Source of the DNA: Bilabrum cf. latius
Taxonomy: Eukaryota; Bigyra: Bicosoecida; Bigyra; Bicosoecida
Length of the DNA stretch: 64,000 nucleotides
Direction: 5' to 3'
Assembly (NCBI GenBank): GCA_965178125.1
Contig: OZ237764.1
Location: 372,001 to 436,000, forward strand
The notes beneath the pieces are model-generated. The model had not been told where the DNA came from. It was given only the letters and a program-made list of their open reading frames with translations, and made no database searches. This document shows positions 1 through 11,861 of the stretch, one piece after another; the stretch's first letter is position 1; each line of letters opens with the position of its first letter. The position numbers and the translations under genes are program-made.

Positions 1-298
1 CCTCAAACCCAATCGTGTCTCCCTTGGCAACCGGGGCGCTGGTTTGCACCGTAATGGTGGCTTTGTATATAAGTGGCGCTGGAGCTACGGTCGTTACCTC
101 TAGCCCAGCCAAGCCGGAGCTGTTGTCCCATTGAAATGTAACGTACTCGGGTTCTCCGTAGTAGTGGGCGTACTTGTATCCGTCCTCTACGATTGTCTTG
201 TACGGATAGCTGAGCCACGGATCCGGTGACGGTGTGCCGCCCAAAGTGCCAGACATGCAGGAGGCAGCAGCAAATACTGCAGGTAGAATATGCCACAT
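1..298 (-). CDS. Secreted protein of unknown function, N-terminal part (cut by the window edge)
   Basis: An open frame starts at the ATG at 298 and runs off the left edge, giving about 99 residues. The first ~16 residues (MWHILPAVFAAASCMSG) look like a signal peptide: a short start, a hydrophobic core rich in Ala, then small residues. The mature part has Tyr- and Gly-rich stretches (KYAHYYGEPEYVTFQWDNS) and Thr/Val-rich beta-like strands with an N-glycosylation sequon (NSS). No stop of any kind interrupts it. It is divergent from the beta-helix gene that starts at 482, 183 bp away, so the two secreted proteins may share a regulatory region. I do not recognise the family; the visible part is too short for a domain call. 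Confidence 0.6.
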   Translation of the reverse strand, partial: MWHILPAVFAAASCMSGTLGGTPSPDPWLSYPYKTIVEDGYKYAHYYGEPEYVTFQWDNSSGLAGLEVTTVAPAPLIYKATITVQTSAPVAKGDTIGFE

Positions 299-481
299 GC
301 ATTTCGAACGATAGTTTGAGCATATCATGGCGGCACTTGTGTCTTCTGACCCGCCGCAGTTCTTGCAGGAATCGGTTCAGTTGCAGTTGGGCTCGTGCGC
401 GGCTGCCCCGGGCCAACGGTTCCGCTGGCACCGCGTCGGTTGGACCGCGTCATTTCTCGTGCTATTCTAGAAATACTTCGA
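299..481. promoter_or_regulatory. Putative bidirectional promoter between two secreted-protein genes
   Basis: A 183-bp gap separates the divergent start codons at 298 and 482. It contains no credible coding frame. I see no clear TATA element. The regulatory role is inferred from gene orientation alone. Confidence 0.35.
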
Positions 482-3097
482 ATGCGTCAGTCCATTCTAT
501 TCTGTCTTGCCCTGGTACCGGCACTATCTGCGTAGGCTCAAATGGGATTCTGGGTCGACCCGGAGGGCAGCGACGCCAACCCTGGCACCTAGTCTCAACC
601 TTTCAAGACGCCGCAGCATGCTCAGCAGGCAGTTCGCAAGGCCATAGCATCTGGAATGTCTTCCAATATTACGGTGACGATGGCAGCAGGCCGCTACCTC
701 CTGAACACTTCGCTGGCACTTGGCCCGGAAGACTCTGGAAGGGACGGGTACGTTGTGAGGTGGATCGGGGCTCAATCAGGACTGCCTTGGTGCCGCGTGC
801 CGCCATCAACGCGTTTGAACAGCACTTTTACTGGTTTCCTGGCGACCGGATCCTCCCAGTGGGCAGCATCCTGCGACCAGCGGGACAAAACGAACGCGAC
901 TGTTCTAAGCGTAGGTATCCCGGTCCAATCCTGGGAGCCGCCCGCGGCGGGGTCCAAGGCTTGGACCGGCAAGCTTCCATCGGGCAGTACCCCGCTGACC
1001 AGATTCCCGTCGGATCTTGCCGACTCGCTCGGTACTGTCCGCACACGGGCGCGCACCCCTGACCTTGGCCAGTTCTTCGTGTGGGCTGACACCGTGTGCA
1101 AGAACGTTCGCGAACCTCCGTGCACCCAGTTGGCCCGCCGCGGTTTCGTCTATGCCCCCGGGTAGGTCCCTGACTCCTTCTCCCAGCCCCAGCACACGCG
1201 GATGGTCCTGTACCACGGATGGACCGACAGCTCCCACTCAGTGAAATCTGTATTTCCGGGAAACCGCACGGTACTCCTGACGAACCCGGCCGATCGTCCC
1301 ATCGGCTACTGGCCCAACCACGATAGCGAAGGCGGTGGCAGGTATTTCTACGAATCGCTCGAGTCCCTGGACTCTGGAGGCGAATGGTACTTCGACTGGG
1401 AGGGGCAGCAGCCCCTATACATCCCCGAGGCCAAAGACGAGGACCCGAACGACATGGGGTTCGTGCTGAGCGGCAGCACTGAGGTCATTACGATGGAGGG
1501 GGCGCACGACATCGAGATTGACGGCATCTCTGCCAGACACGCCTCGTGGCACTGCGACTACGAGGGGCAGCAGGTGTGCGACAGGCAGAGCACAGCATGG
1601 CAGCACTACGCCGCCATCAACATCGGAGTGGGGTCCAGGCGGGTCGCCGTGCGGAACACTGAGGTGGCGGGCAGCGGGGGTCCGGGCGTCTGGGCCTCTG
1701 CCAACGTCAGCGGTGTGACGATTGAGGGGTGCAGCATCCACGACCTGGGTGGAGGTGGGATCCGGGTCGGCTTTGACAACGCTTTCCTGTCGGGCTATGA
1801 AAGGGCAGCGGCTCAGGATTCCCACACTTATGGCGAAGCTGCGAACAGCTACTCCCATGAGATCCAGGAGCTGCGGGCGCGTCTCCTTTCGGGCAACGTG
1901 TCAGCCGACTCGTACTGCCACGGCAAAGGCAGTGGGCTGGCTGCGTTGTCAGACTTCGACCGTCAGTCCGCCCTGGCCCTTGCTGCCGGGATGCCGCCAC
2001 CCCCAGGCCCAATCAAGCGGCTAGATGACGTGCCTAGCAGCAGCTCCTCTGCCGTTGAGTATCTGCAGGCGGCTACTGACGTCACTGTGCGCGGGAACGT
2101 GGTGTTCAGGGGGGGTCTGACAAGCGCAAGCGGAACCGGGATCGTGGCCCAGTGGGCGATGAACTCATCATTCGAGCACAACGAGCTGCACAGCTTTGCG
2201 TATGCTGGCTTTTCGGTTGGGTGGTGCTGGAACTATGCCGATCCTAGCGGGTCGGGCGGCAATTCGATCCGAGGCAATTACGTGCACGACCTCGGAACCG
2301 GCACGTACCGCCAGCTGGGTGATGCAATGGCGGCGTTTTATACGCTGGGCGTGCAGACTGGCACCGAATTTTCGCAAAACATAGGTCACGACGTTTATGC
2401 ATCGTACACTGGCGGGTACGGGCTGAGCCAGGACCAGGGCAGCTCCAATATCAATTTCACTGGGAACGTGCTTGCCCGCATCAACGCCGCGCCGCAGACG
2501 CAGCACTACGGAATGGGTCAGACGTACGAGAACAACATGTTCTTGTACGGCATGCTGGACGCGTCAACTTTCAAGAACACGCCGGCGCTGCGGTCGGTGT
2601 GCCCGTTGGACGAGCCCAGCAACTACCGCTTCGTTCACAACATCGTGGCATTCTCCAACGCAACGGACAACGAAACGTTCCGCGGAGGTTTCGATCTGGT
2701 GCACCCCGACGGCCAGGGGTCATCCTCCCATCATTTTGACTTCGTGGGGAACTGCTACTGGAACTACGCCAGGCCCGCTTCGGGAGAGTTTGAGAGCCGT
2801 GCGGTATGGGGAGGGTGCAGCGCGGGGTATTGCCACGGCTCCCACGAGGCAGAGCACTTGACGTTCAAGCAGTGGCAGGGAGGCTGCGGCACGGGCGGCG
2901 GGTCCTCTCCGACGAACTGCACCGGGCCTAGGCAGGACGCGGGCAGTGTCGTCGCAGACCCGAGTTTCAAGGGGGACGGCCCCATGGGTCTGTCGTTTGA
3001 GCTTGCAGATGCTTCGCCCTGCTTTGGGGCTGGGTTCTCGAGGATTGACCTAAGTGGGGTCGGCGTGCAGGGGGCATTTGGAGAGTTGCACGAATGA
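482..3097 (+). CDS. Secreted right-handed beta-helix protein (pectate-lyase-like fold)
   Basis: A single-exon gene of 871 residues, from ATG at 482 to TGA at 3095-3097, with in-frame TAGs at 533, 590 and 1166 read as Gln. Residues 1-17 form a signal peptide (MRQSILFCLALVPALSA) and the first TAG lies just after the expected cleavage site (ALSA-Q-AQ). Next comes FWVDPEGSDANPGT followed by TAG-SQPF, which matches the opening found in many extracellular beta-helix proteins (a GSDxNPGTxxxPF pattern followed by AxxAVR). The rest is rich in short strands with Asn and Gly turns (for example VTIEGCSIHDLGGGGIRVG, SIRGNYVHDLGTG), typical of parallel beta-helix coils, and has many N-glycosylation sequons. 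Without recoding the gene would fall into three pieces. A polysaccharide-related role is likely from the fold, but I see no diagnostic catalytic motif. Confidence 0.85.
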
Positions 3098-3299
3098 GTT
3101 TATATTAAAGCGTCCATTAAGACCTATCCAGGGAATCCTCTCACTGATTAATTTGCCAGAGCTGTTCGCTGCAAAGTTAGCTCAACCCCCAACCTAGAAT
3201 CCGGGGCTCTCTACTGGGGAGAGCCAGAGGGGGAGCCCATACCACATTCAATCGGCGCTGACCACTACGCTATACCTCTGCCACAACGAAAAATAACCA

Positions 3300-6200
3300 T
3301 CACGTCGTAGCAGGCAGGCGTTTTCTCGTTGCATCGACGTAATGCATTGAACGCCTGCCTCCAGTCGCCGGTTTCGTGGGATCTATCACACCATGGTTCA
3401 GCCTACCATATGCCCTGCCCTATCGGGGATCGGCTGCATGCAACCCGGGTGCAGCACCATGTGGGTCGGTACCATCCCCGTGGCCTGTCATGTCTTCCAT
3501 CGTGCTGCTGTCAGTCTCAACACGACGAGCATCACCCGGGTCCAGGGCTTCCTGCCTCCGCATCTACCCGGCAGCTTCCTCTCCCGACCGATCGGTTTGT
3601 GCACCGCTATAGCCGCCAGGGGCGTCCCATGGACCCTGCTGATCGAACCCCTGCCCTGACGACGCTTGTCGAACAAACGGAGAGCGCTGAGAAACCACGG
3701 AGCTGGCGGCCATTGTTTGTGCGGTCTCCTACCTCATCATCGGGGCTCCGGCATTGGATCGACCTGCGGTTTCACCACCTTGTGTCATGGATGGTGTAGG
3801 CCCATAGGCCCCATCGCTACGAGCGGTTGATCGCCCTTCAATTTGGGCCGATGCTGCCGGTGACCGGTTCGGGTACCGGGAACTGCCGGGTGACCGCTAT
3901 GGTGACCCGCTCGCGCCTGGGCTTACTCGCTCAAAGGCCTATCTCTGCAGCGAGGATATTCGACGCACCATCCCTGGGGAGTCCGTCGATGGCTCGCCGA
4001 TACTGTGCGCGCATTCGTCGGTCGAAATAACCCGCGGCGAGCCCTAGGGCAAGTCCTCGACAGAGCTGCTGCGAGCCCTGGCAGGCGTTTGCCCACTACG
4101 CGGCACCGGCTGACCAGCTGCCTTGGAGCCCCACTCCACCTGCTGCTCAGGCAGCCTAGCAGCGTGGGCGGTCGGACGGTCAGCTTGTTTCCCTGGTACC
4201 AGAGCGAGCGGAGGCACTACTAGTGCCTGCTTTAGCTCACCAGATACCTCAACCTCGACCTGCTAATCGCCGTCCTGCTGCTCTGCCTCCAGAGAACCGG
4301 GTTCGATCATGTTGAGCAAGTCTCCTTCCCATATTGCCTGCCCCTATTCCACATCGCGCTGCTCTCGCTGAAGCTGTTTCACCAATTCTTCCATCACGGC
4401 AGCGGCTGCCTCTATGGTGAGAACGGCGTGGCATGTCATCTGATCAACGATCGTCGCCTTGCTTCTGTCAGAAAGGCCAGCAAGCAGCTACAAGCTGGCC
4501 CCTTGCAGCTCAACCAATCGCGATTTCGCTTCAGCCAACGTCTGCAACAGTGGATCAGGAATCACGACAAGCTTCTTGAGCTCGGGTGGGAGTCCAGCGG
4601 CAGCAGCAGCTAGAGCCTACCGATGCAGGTCATAGTCCTGCAGTCTAACAGATCTGAACTGAACCGGGATCGACGCAGTCACCAAGCCAGATTTTCGAAG
4701 ACGCAATGCCTCTTCCTTCACGTGCTAGCTTAATGCATGGGCAACATAGCTCTTCACCATCGTGTAACCGGCAGAGCGTTCCTTCATCAAAAAAGCCCGG
4801 CGCTGCATGAATGCTTGTGATGTCCCGGTGAACAGCAGCAGCGCCTGCACCTGAGAGATGTGGCTCAGGACAACCGGGTGAAGAACATCAGTATACGACA
4901 CAATGCTCCGCACAGGATTCAATGCACTCTGTTCCAGCTTGAGCTAAGATTGTGTGGGTACTGCGTGTGGCTGCTACAGCTGTGAGACATCCCAAGTCTC
5001 GGCGGGGCCTCTCTCCAAAGAGTCCTCGCCTGACACTTCTGTGGATGCTGGCATCTACTGTTCTGCAGTCCCTTTTGTAGGGCCATCGTAAGAGTCTCCC
5101 TCGGCGCAGATCATTCCACCCGGTTGGCTGGGCGAATCATGTGGAATTCCAAGAGGTGCTTGATCTTCCCGCAGCTAAGCCGTTTCCGTTTCCCTGTCAC
5201 CACCGGACGAACCTGGCTCATGCCTGCCTCGCTGAGGTGCTTCGTCTACCAGTGGTCCGGACTTGCCGCGGTCGGAATCTCGGCGTTGCGGCGAGCTACA
5301 CTCTTCTTGTTCGTCCTACTCAGCTATCCCCGGGGCAATCGTCAGCGCGCCCGGAGCACTCGTCAGCGCGCCCGGAGGACTAGTCAGCGCGCCCGCGACG
5401 GACATACCACCCACAGTGCCTCCTTGACCAGCATGGCTAGTAGATCGATTATCCACAGCAGATGACGCTGCTGCCGTCGTAGTAGCCTGGTCATCGACGG
5501 CATATGCCCCGCGTAGCGACTCAATCACTCCCGTCAACAAATCATCATCGATAAGCCCCCGCAATTGGTCTGGGTACCTGGATTGAAAGATCTTCTCGAA
5601 CGCGGCGGCTTGCACTGCCTCAGGGTTCGAGGCGGCCAGATCCTTCGCCATGCATGACATGGTCGCATTCGCTTCATCTAGGATAGCTGAGATGCCTGCA
5701 GCGCTACTAGTAGCAGTGTCAGATCCAGGTTTAGGGTCTCCAGCTACGCCAGCCGAATCATCACCGTCCTAACTCACCATATGCACCCTCTCGCACTCGG
5801 GCGCACAGTCTTGCACGTCAAGCACACCGCCCCCCTTGGGCCACTTGATCGACATCTCGTCCAACATCCAGAGACGAAAGGGCGACCCTTCGCTCAGCGC
5901 GCCTGGTTGGGGTATCTGCACTCGTGCGACATCTGCCACGCTGGTGAATGATGTTTCAATGCGCTTGGGGCGAGGCCCACCTCCCGTCCCCGTGCCGGCG
6001 TACCTCACAAAGGTCTCGTCAGTCAGCGCTTTGATCCTGTCGCCTGGGGGCAACAGCACATCGCCAGCGATGAACCGCCATGGGCTGCGTTCTGCTGCCG
6101 CTTTATTGCGCCCCCAAGCATGCTGGGCACAGCTGGCAGAGCCAGCTGCGGTCGCAGCAGCCTGCCCGTCGACATCAGGATTGGCGAAACCCTGCTGCGC

Positions 6201-8180
6201 GTCCGGGGGCACGATCCCTGCAGTCTCCAGATCCACGCACGCCAGCATCGACCTGCACGCGTGCTCCCATTCCTCCACGCGGTACCATGCTCGCATCAGC
6301 GGGTGGTGCATGTCGATGCTCCCAGGAGACGGCCGGCCCGCCTGTGTATCAGCGTCGATCCATCGAGAGATGGGCCGCTCCAGGCAGCTGCACGCCAAAT
6401 TGTGCTGGCCTTTCTAGAACCTCGCTCGAATGGAATCCAGGTCCCAATGGTCGCTGAAATCCGGCAGGGCAGCGTCGGACTCTTGCACTCGCAGCCGAGG
6501 GTTGCTCCAGCCGCTCAGTTCTCTGTCATCTTGGCGGCACGTAGGCATCTTGCTCAGCAAGAAGTTGTCGCCCTAGTCTGTCGCTAGCACTCCGACGATC
6601 GCTGTCCCGGGCGAGGACTGCGAGAATTGTAGGACGTAGCAGCCCCTGTATTCGGCGGGGTCTGGACGCATACGAGCTTCTTGCTTGCACGCCTTGAGGA
6701 CGAACTGATTGGCCGCTAGCTTGTCGTCACCAATGGCAGGCACGATCCCGCCCGCGCCTAGGGTCCTACTGCTGGGCCTGCTGCACGAGAAGGCCCTCCT
6801 GTGGAGGCCCTGGATGGGCAGCGGGAACTACGATTCCACAAGGGAGGGCCAGCTGGCTTCCAATTGAGAGTCGCCCCAGCCAGTGCCCTGCCCGCCCCCT
6901 GGGCGACTGGCGTGCTTGCGGGGCACCAGACCTTCGCACACTCCCCGCCTCATGCTGTCGATTGTGCGGTTCAATCGCGACTGCCAATCATACAGTTTCT
7001 GGCATTCTACTTCCGTAGAAACGAACACTTCACTGGTTGGGGCGGCCGTGTATGCACCCTGGACCTCGAGTCTCACTGCGCCTTCGTGCGCTGGTAGCAG
7101 CCGCACTGCTGAATGCCTCATGGGACTCTTTATGCTGTGCTTGTCGTGCCCAGTAGCTGCACCTGAAGAACACCCCGTTCTCAGCATGGCATCCACGAGA
7201 GGCAGCCCATGCAGGTTGCCCACGTGGCTGGCCCACTCCTCCCTCACCCACTCCTCCTTGCTCTTTTTACCAGATGTGGACAGCCCGCGGGTGCCAGGGC
7301 TAGGAGTAGCCACGGCGGGATCGATTGTGGTTATCGCCTTATTCGAACTCTCCTCCGGCTCGCTGTATGCCCCTCGTGGCAGCCACACGCCAGGCCACAG
7401 CTGCGGTTCTTTGGCTCCCGCCACTGGCTGGACGGTGCTGATTTGTCCATCTCCTAACGGTGCGAGGTCGGATCCAGGCGCGGATACGCCTTCCAGCAGG
7501 TTGCTCACTGCCACCACAGGAGCAGGATAGATGAACGACTCCTCCTCGTGCGTCCAATCGTCACCGGTGACCGCAACCGCCCGGCTCAGGAGCAGCCCAC
7601 CCTTGTGCTCCCACGGGCACAGACGCAGCAGCCAGGTCCCCGGCTTGTGCACGATGCCCAGCAGCAAGTCCGCCGCAGGACGGGTCTGCATGCCCTGGAA
7701 GCAGTTGAATGCCACGTCCAGGGCCAGCAGCCGGAAGGAAGCCTCCATCACGCAGAGCTTCCAGGAGTTGGGATCATCCTTGTTCCATAGGTAGTTCACA
7801 TTCATGCACAGCATGACGCCGAGCAGATCGAGGAAGAGGACATCTCTGGTGGAACAATGCTGGCTGAATGTGAATTCGTGTGAATCTCGATCGAAAGGTG
7901 CAGCCGGCGGCTTGCCTACCTGGTTAAGTGCCAGTTTCCAGACGGCGATGCATCGGTCAGCCATGCCGGGGTGAACTCTATGACTAGTGATCAACTCACG
8001 CATGGAAGATCTGAAGGCTTCCCAGGGTACGGTAGGAAGTAGTTCTTGCTTGCTGCGGTAAGATCGTTGGTGGTGGGCAGCATGGTTCTTAGTGCATTGT
8101 TGGAGCATTGACGTCCAGAAAACGTCATGATGCGCTCACTTGTCAAATAAAGCCTGCCAGAATAGGATACTGCAGTCCAT
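3300..8180 (-). CDS. Large tandem-family protein A (1,597 residues, unknown function)
   Basis: Two exons. Exon 1 (8180-8140) encodes MDCSILFWQALFD plus two bases; the intron is 8139-8053 (GTGAGC...CGCAG); exon 2 runs from 8052 to TGA at 3302-3300. About 20 in-frame TAGs are read as Gln and there is no TAA or TGA inside. Blocks shared with B and C, in order: LLPTVPWEAF; WKLALNQVGKPPAAPF; a Cys/Trp-containing block (FTFSQHCSTRDVLFLDLLGV, NDPNSW-like, CLCPWEH-like); QFPLPIQGLHRRAFSCSRP; EYRGCYVLQFSQSSPG; RPISRWIDADTQAG; WYRVEEWEHACRSMLACVDL; SIKWPKGGGVLDV with DCAPECERV. Only A has the long C-terminal extension below about 5300 (TAG-dense, with coiled-coil-like stretches such as MEELVKQLQREQRD). 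There are no obvious membrane segments or signal peptide. I do not recognise the family. Confidence 0.8.
6828..6830 (-). other. In-frame TAG aligned with CAG in both paralogues
   Basis: In gene A the codon before FPLPIQGL is TAG. The same position is CAG (Gln) in gene B (9912-9914) and in gene C (14478-14480), within a strongly conserved block. This supports TAG = Gln. Confidence 0.9.
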
Positions 8181-8372
8181 GTCTGCCCCCTGCGGTAAGA
8201 AAATGTTTGGATTTGCCGACCAAACAAATATATCAGATAGTTTGCTAACCTTCAACCTACTCGTTACAATGACACTCTGTATTTTCTGGTTTGGATCAGT
8301 TTTGTTGGGCACGCAGTCACACTGAAGTCATTCTGGTAGAAGAGCATGCCATTCATAAACGCACGCTTGTCT

Positions 8373-11300
8373 TTAGGAAGGGTCCGCCTCCACACCCGGG
8401 ACTGCCGCGAGTTGCGCGCTTACTGTCTGCCCGGGAGGCCTTGGGAAGCTGGCTCCAGTCGGGTCTGTCGTGCTGGCAGAGCTCTCCCTCGTGCACACCG
8501 ACGCACCGCTTCCGCTAGCCATCCTAGCAGACCCTCCACCTGCTGCATCGGATTCTAGACTGGCCACGAGAGAGAGGATCAATTCCGAGTGCACAGCATG
8601 CTGCAGCCGCATCGGGTACCTGTGTCGAAACATGCCCACAAACGCGTCCAGCTGCTGCCTAGTATCCCGGTCGGTGCACCTTGCAAGCCGACCAGCTGCC
8701 GCGTCCATGAGATTGCCTGCCTGGTCCAGCATACGATTGATGGCCTTCTCCGACGCGATTGCTGCTGTATCTCCGGCGCTGGCTGCGGTAGACTCGCGGC
8801 AGCAGGCAGTGGTGCTGGAGGGAACATATCTGGCCATCGGCACCCTCTCGCACTCGGGCGCACAATCGTGCACGTCCAGCACACCGCCACCCTTCGGCCA
8901 CTTGATCGACAGCTTGTCACTGATCCAGGAGCGGAACTGCCCATGTGCCTTCATCGCTCCAGATTGCAACACGGCCCGTCTAGCTGCTTTGACCGGGATC
9001 CCGGAACCACCTCCAACCTCGCTGCCGGTAATTTCACCGAGCTGCGTCCCCCTCCCAGTCAGTGCTCCGTGTCCGCGCTGGGCTCGGGGTCCGCCGACTG
9101 CGACTGCAGCGCGCACTGCAGCATCCCTTTCACTTGGGTGCAGCAGTAGATCACCCTGTGCGAATCGAAATGATGCCTCTGAAGGCTCTGAGGATTGAGG
9201 CTCTGAAACGTGAGGCACATCGGAATGTGGAAGGGCGACACCTCCCGCTCGCCCGCCTGCGACACCAGCAGTATCCGCCTCTGCCTGTGGCGAAACGATC
9301 CCTGCAGTCTCCAGATCCACGCACGCCAGCATCGACCTGCATGCGTGCTCCCATTCCTCCACGCGGTACCATGCTCGCATCAGCGGGTGATGCATGTCGA
9401 TGCTCCCAGGAGACGGCCGGCCCGCCTGTGTATCAGCGTCGATCCACCGAGAGATGGGCCGTGCGAAGCAGCGGTGACTCAGGCCACACCGGCCGGGTGT
9501 GAAGCGGTCGCGAATGGCATCCAAGTCACGGTGATCGCTGTACGCAGGGGAAGCGGTGTCAGTTTCCTATAGCTGCAGCCTGGGAGTGCCCCAGCCCGCT
9601 GCTCCTTCGTCCCAAGGGCGCTCGGTCATAATCTTGCTGAGCAGCTGGGTCGTGCCCTAGTCTGTCGCTAGCACCCCGACGATCGCTGTCCCGGGCGAGG
9701 ACTGCGAGAATTGTAGGACGTAGCAGCCCCTGTATTCGGCGGGGTCTGGACACACGCCTGCCTCTTGCTTGCACGCCTTGAGGACGTACTTGGCTGCTTG
9801 CTGTTTATCATCGGGAAGTCTTGGCACGATCCCGCCCGCGCTGCGGCCCCTACTGCTGGGCCTGCTGCACGAGAAGGCTCGCCTGTGGAGGCCCTGGATG
9901 GGCAGCGGGAACTGCCTGCTAGCTAAGTCTGGCCATACCTCGGTTGGCCGAGTTGCCCCACCATATGTCGAAGCGATGCGTGCTTGTTCGTGTTCCTAAC
10001 CACCAGCCAGCAAATTGCAAACCGAGCGGCGCAATGACTCAATGGTGGATGCCATGCGAGTTTTCCAGTCCAACCGGTCCGAAGCCCGGGTAGACGCTGA
10101 AGTAGCTCCATGGTAGAGTATGGGGGCCGATCCTGCCCCAGATCGACCTCTAGCCGATTGCGACGGTTCCGGCACACGGACCTCGTTGCTAAGACTCAAC
10201 ATCAATTCGCCGCTTGCAAGCACCGCAGGCATTGACAGCAACATGTGCTCCACTGGGCTCGACTTGATTTGTTCCCCAGCAGCATCGCCTGCAGCTGAAG
10301 GGAGCGCTGAGGACTCCCCAGCATCGGAGTCCACACGACCAGCATGCTAGGGCCCAACGGAGGGATCTGATCGGGCGCTAGCCGCGGAAGCGGCGGTAGC
10401 AGGATCGCTTGGCAGTGTCACCATAGACGTATGGCTTGACGATGTGGGGGGATCCGTGTCCCGGCCACCTGCATGCTCTTCAAATCTGCCTCGGCCTCCA
10501 TGATTTGCCAGCAAGACCTGTACGTGCCTGTTCCATGCTTGCTTCCAAGGTGCTACGACAGCCTTAATCCAGCGCGCATCGGACACCCAGACCTCTGCAA
10601 TATCACCGTACATAGATCGCACCGGACCGGATTCTGAACCTGCTGCTGTCGGCGCCGTTGAGACAGGAGTAGCAGTAGCAGCAGGCACAGGAGGGAGAAA
10701 CCCGCGCACACCGCCGTACGGAGACCTCTGTGGTGTCGTACCAAGACTGTCCGCAGGCTGTGCAGATAAGCGCACGGCAGTCTCTGGCTGCAACGTACTT
10801 CTAGCTCGTGCATCATCGTTTATCGTGGCAATTGGTGCCTGGTTGACCACTCCTCGTGGCAGCCAGGCGCCTGGCCAGAGTGCCAGGCAGCTGTCTGAAG
10901 CGGCCCTTAATTCTTCTCCAGGCGCGGATACGCCTTCCAGCAGGCTGCTCACTGCCACCACAGGAGCAGGATAGATGAACGACTCCTCCTCGTGCGTCCA
11001 ATCGTCCCCGATACCCGCAACCGACCGACTCAGGAGCAGCCCGCCCTTGTGCTCCCACGGGCACAGACGCAGCAGCCACGTCCCCGGCTTGTGCACAATG
11101 CCCAGCAGCAAGTCCGCCGCAGGACGGGTCTGCATGCCCTGGAAGCAGTTGAATGCCACGTCCAGGGCCAGCAGCCGGAAGGAAGCCTCCATCACGCAGA
11201 GTTTCCAGGAGTTGGGATCATCCTTGTTCCATAGGTCGTTCACGTTCATGCACATCATGACGCCAAGCAGATCGAGGAAGAGGACATCTCTGGTGGAGCA

Positions 11301-11629
11301 ATGCTGGCTGAATGTGAATTCGTGTGAATCTCGATCGAAAGGTGCAGCCGGCGGCTTGCCCACCTGGTTGAGTGCCAGTTTCCAGACGGCGATGCATCGG
11401 TCAGCCATGCCAGGGTGAACTCTATGACTAGTGATCAACTAACGCATGGAAGATCTGAAGGCTTCCCAGGGTACGATGGGAAGGAGCTAGTCTTGCCTGC
11501 GACGGTAGATGTAGATTATATAGGCTTAGAATATCGTTGTCGAATCATTCGCATAATGCGTATCGGACACATGTATCGGGGCTCGCACCTGATGAACATT
11601 GTTTTCCAAAATGCAATCGCAGCCTGCAT
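8373..11629 (-). CDS. Large tandem-family protein B (1,054 residues, unknown function)
   Basis: Paralogue of A and C with the same exon design. Exon 1 is 11629-11589 (MQAAIAFWKTMFI plus two bases), the intron 11588-11497, and exon 2 runs from 11496 to TAA at 8375-8373. The exon lengths sum to a whole number of codons, and the intron phase (2) matches A and C. Six in-frame TAGs are read as Gln. It carries all shared blocks (LLPIVPWEAF, WKLALNQVGKPPAAPF, QFPLPIQGLHRRAFSC, EYRGCYVLQFSQSSPG, WYRVEEWEHACRSMLACVDL, DCAPECERVPMA) and a C-terminal helical region (NRMLDQAGNLMDAAAGRL) that also exists in A and C. Between blocks the sequence is low-complexity and diverged. It ends without A's long extension. 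Function unknown. Confidence 0.8.
9567..9569 (-). other. In-frame TAG aligned with CAA in gene A
   Basis: Gene B reads RLQL-TAG-ETD; gene A reads RLRV-CAA-ESD (CAA at 6485-6483). This supports TAG = Gln. Confidence 0.85.
11487..11489 (-). other. In-frame TAG aligned with CAG in gene C
   Basis: Gene B reads QD-TAG-LLP; gene C reads QN-CAG-LLP (15836-15834); gene A has GAA here. This favours Gln, with Glu in one paralogue. Confidence 0.85.
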
Positions 11630-11861
11630 TATGGTAGGTTCGTCAAAGTCGCCTGTGAATGTGTGTTTGTACATGCATTCTGTTCATTCACCACCAAACC
11701 ACATTCCACTCGTCACATCCCAGTCGGCCGGTGCAGCGGTGTTCTCGCAGCAATAGTGAACGCAAAGCAAAGCATGGCTTCACATCAATGCAAGGGTAAG
11801 GCGTACTACCACAGTCACGCCTATTCGGTATCAAGCCCGAGGTACAGATGACCGTAGGTGG

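Noticed and set aside
3190-3299. tRNA-like element on the minus strand (TAGCGTAGTGG A-box-like, D-arm-like pairing)
   Set aside because: A D-arm can be drawn, but I could not find a matching anticodon stem, T-arm or acceptor stem. No suppressor tRNA-Gln was found in the window.
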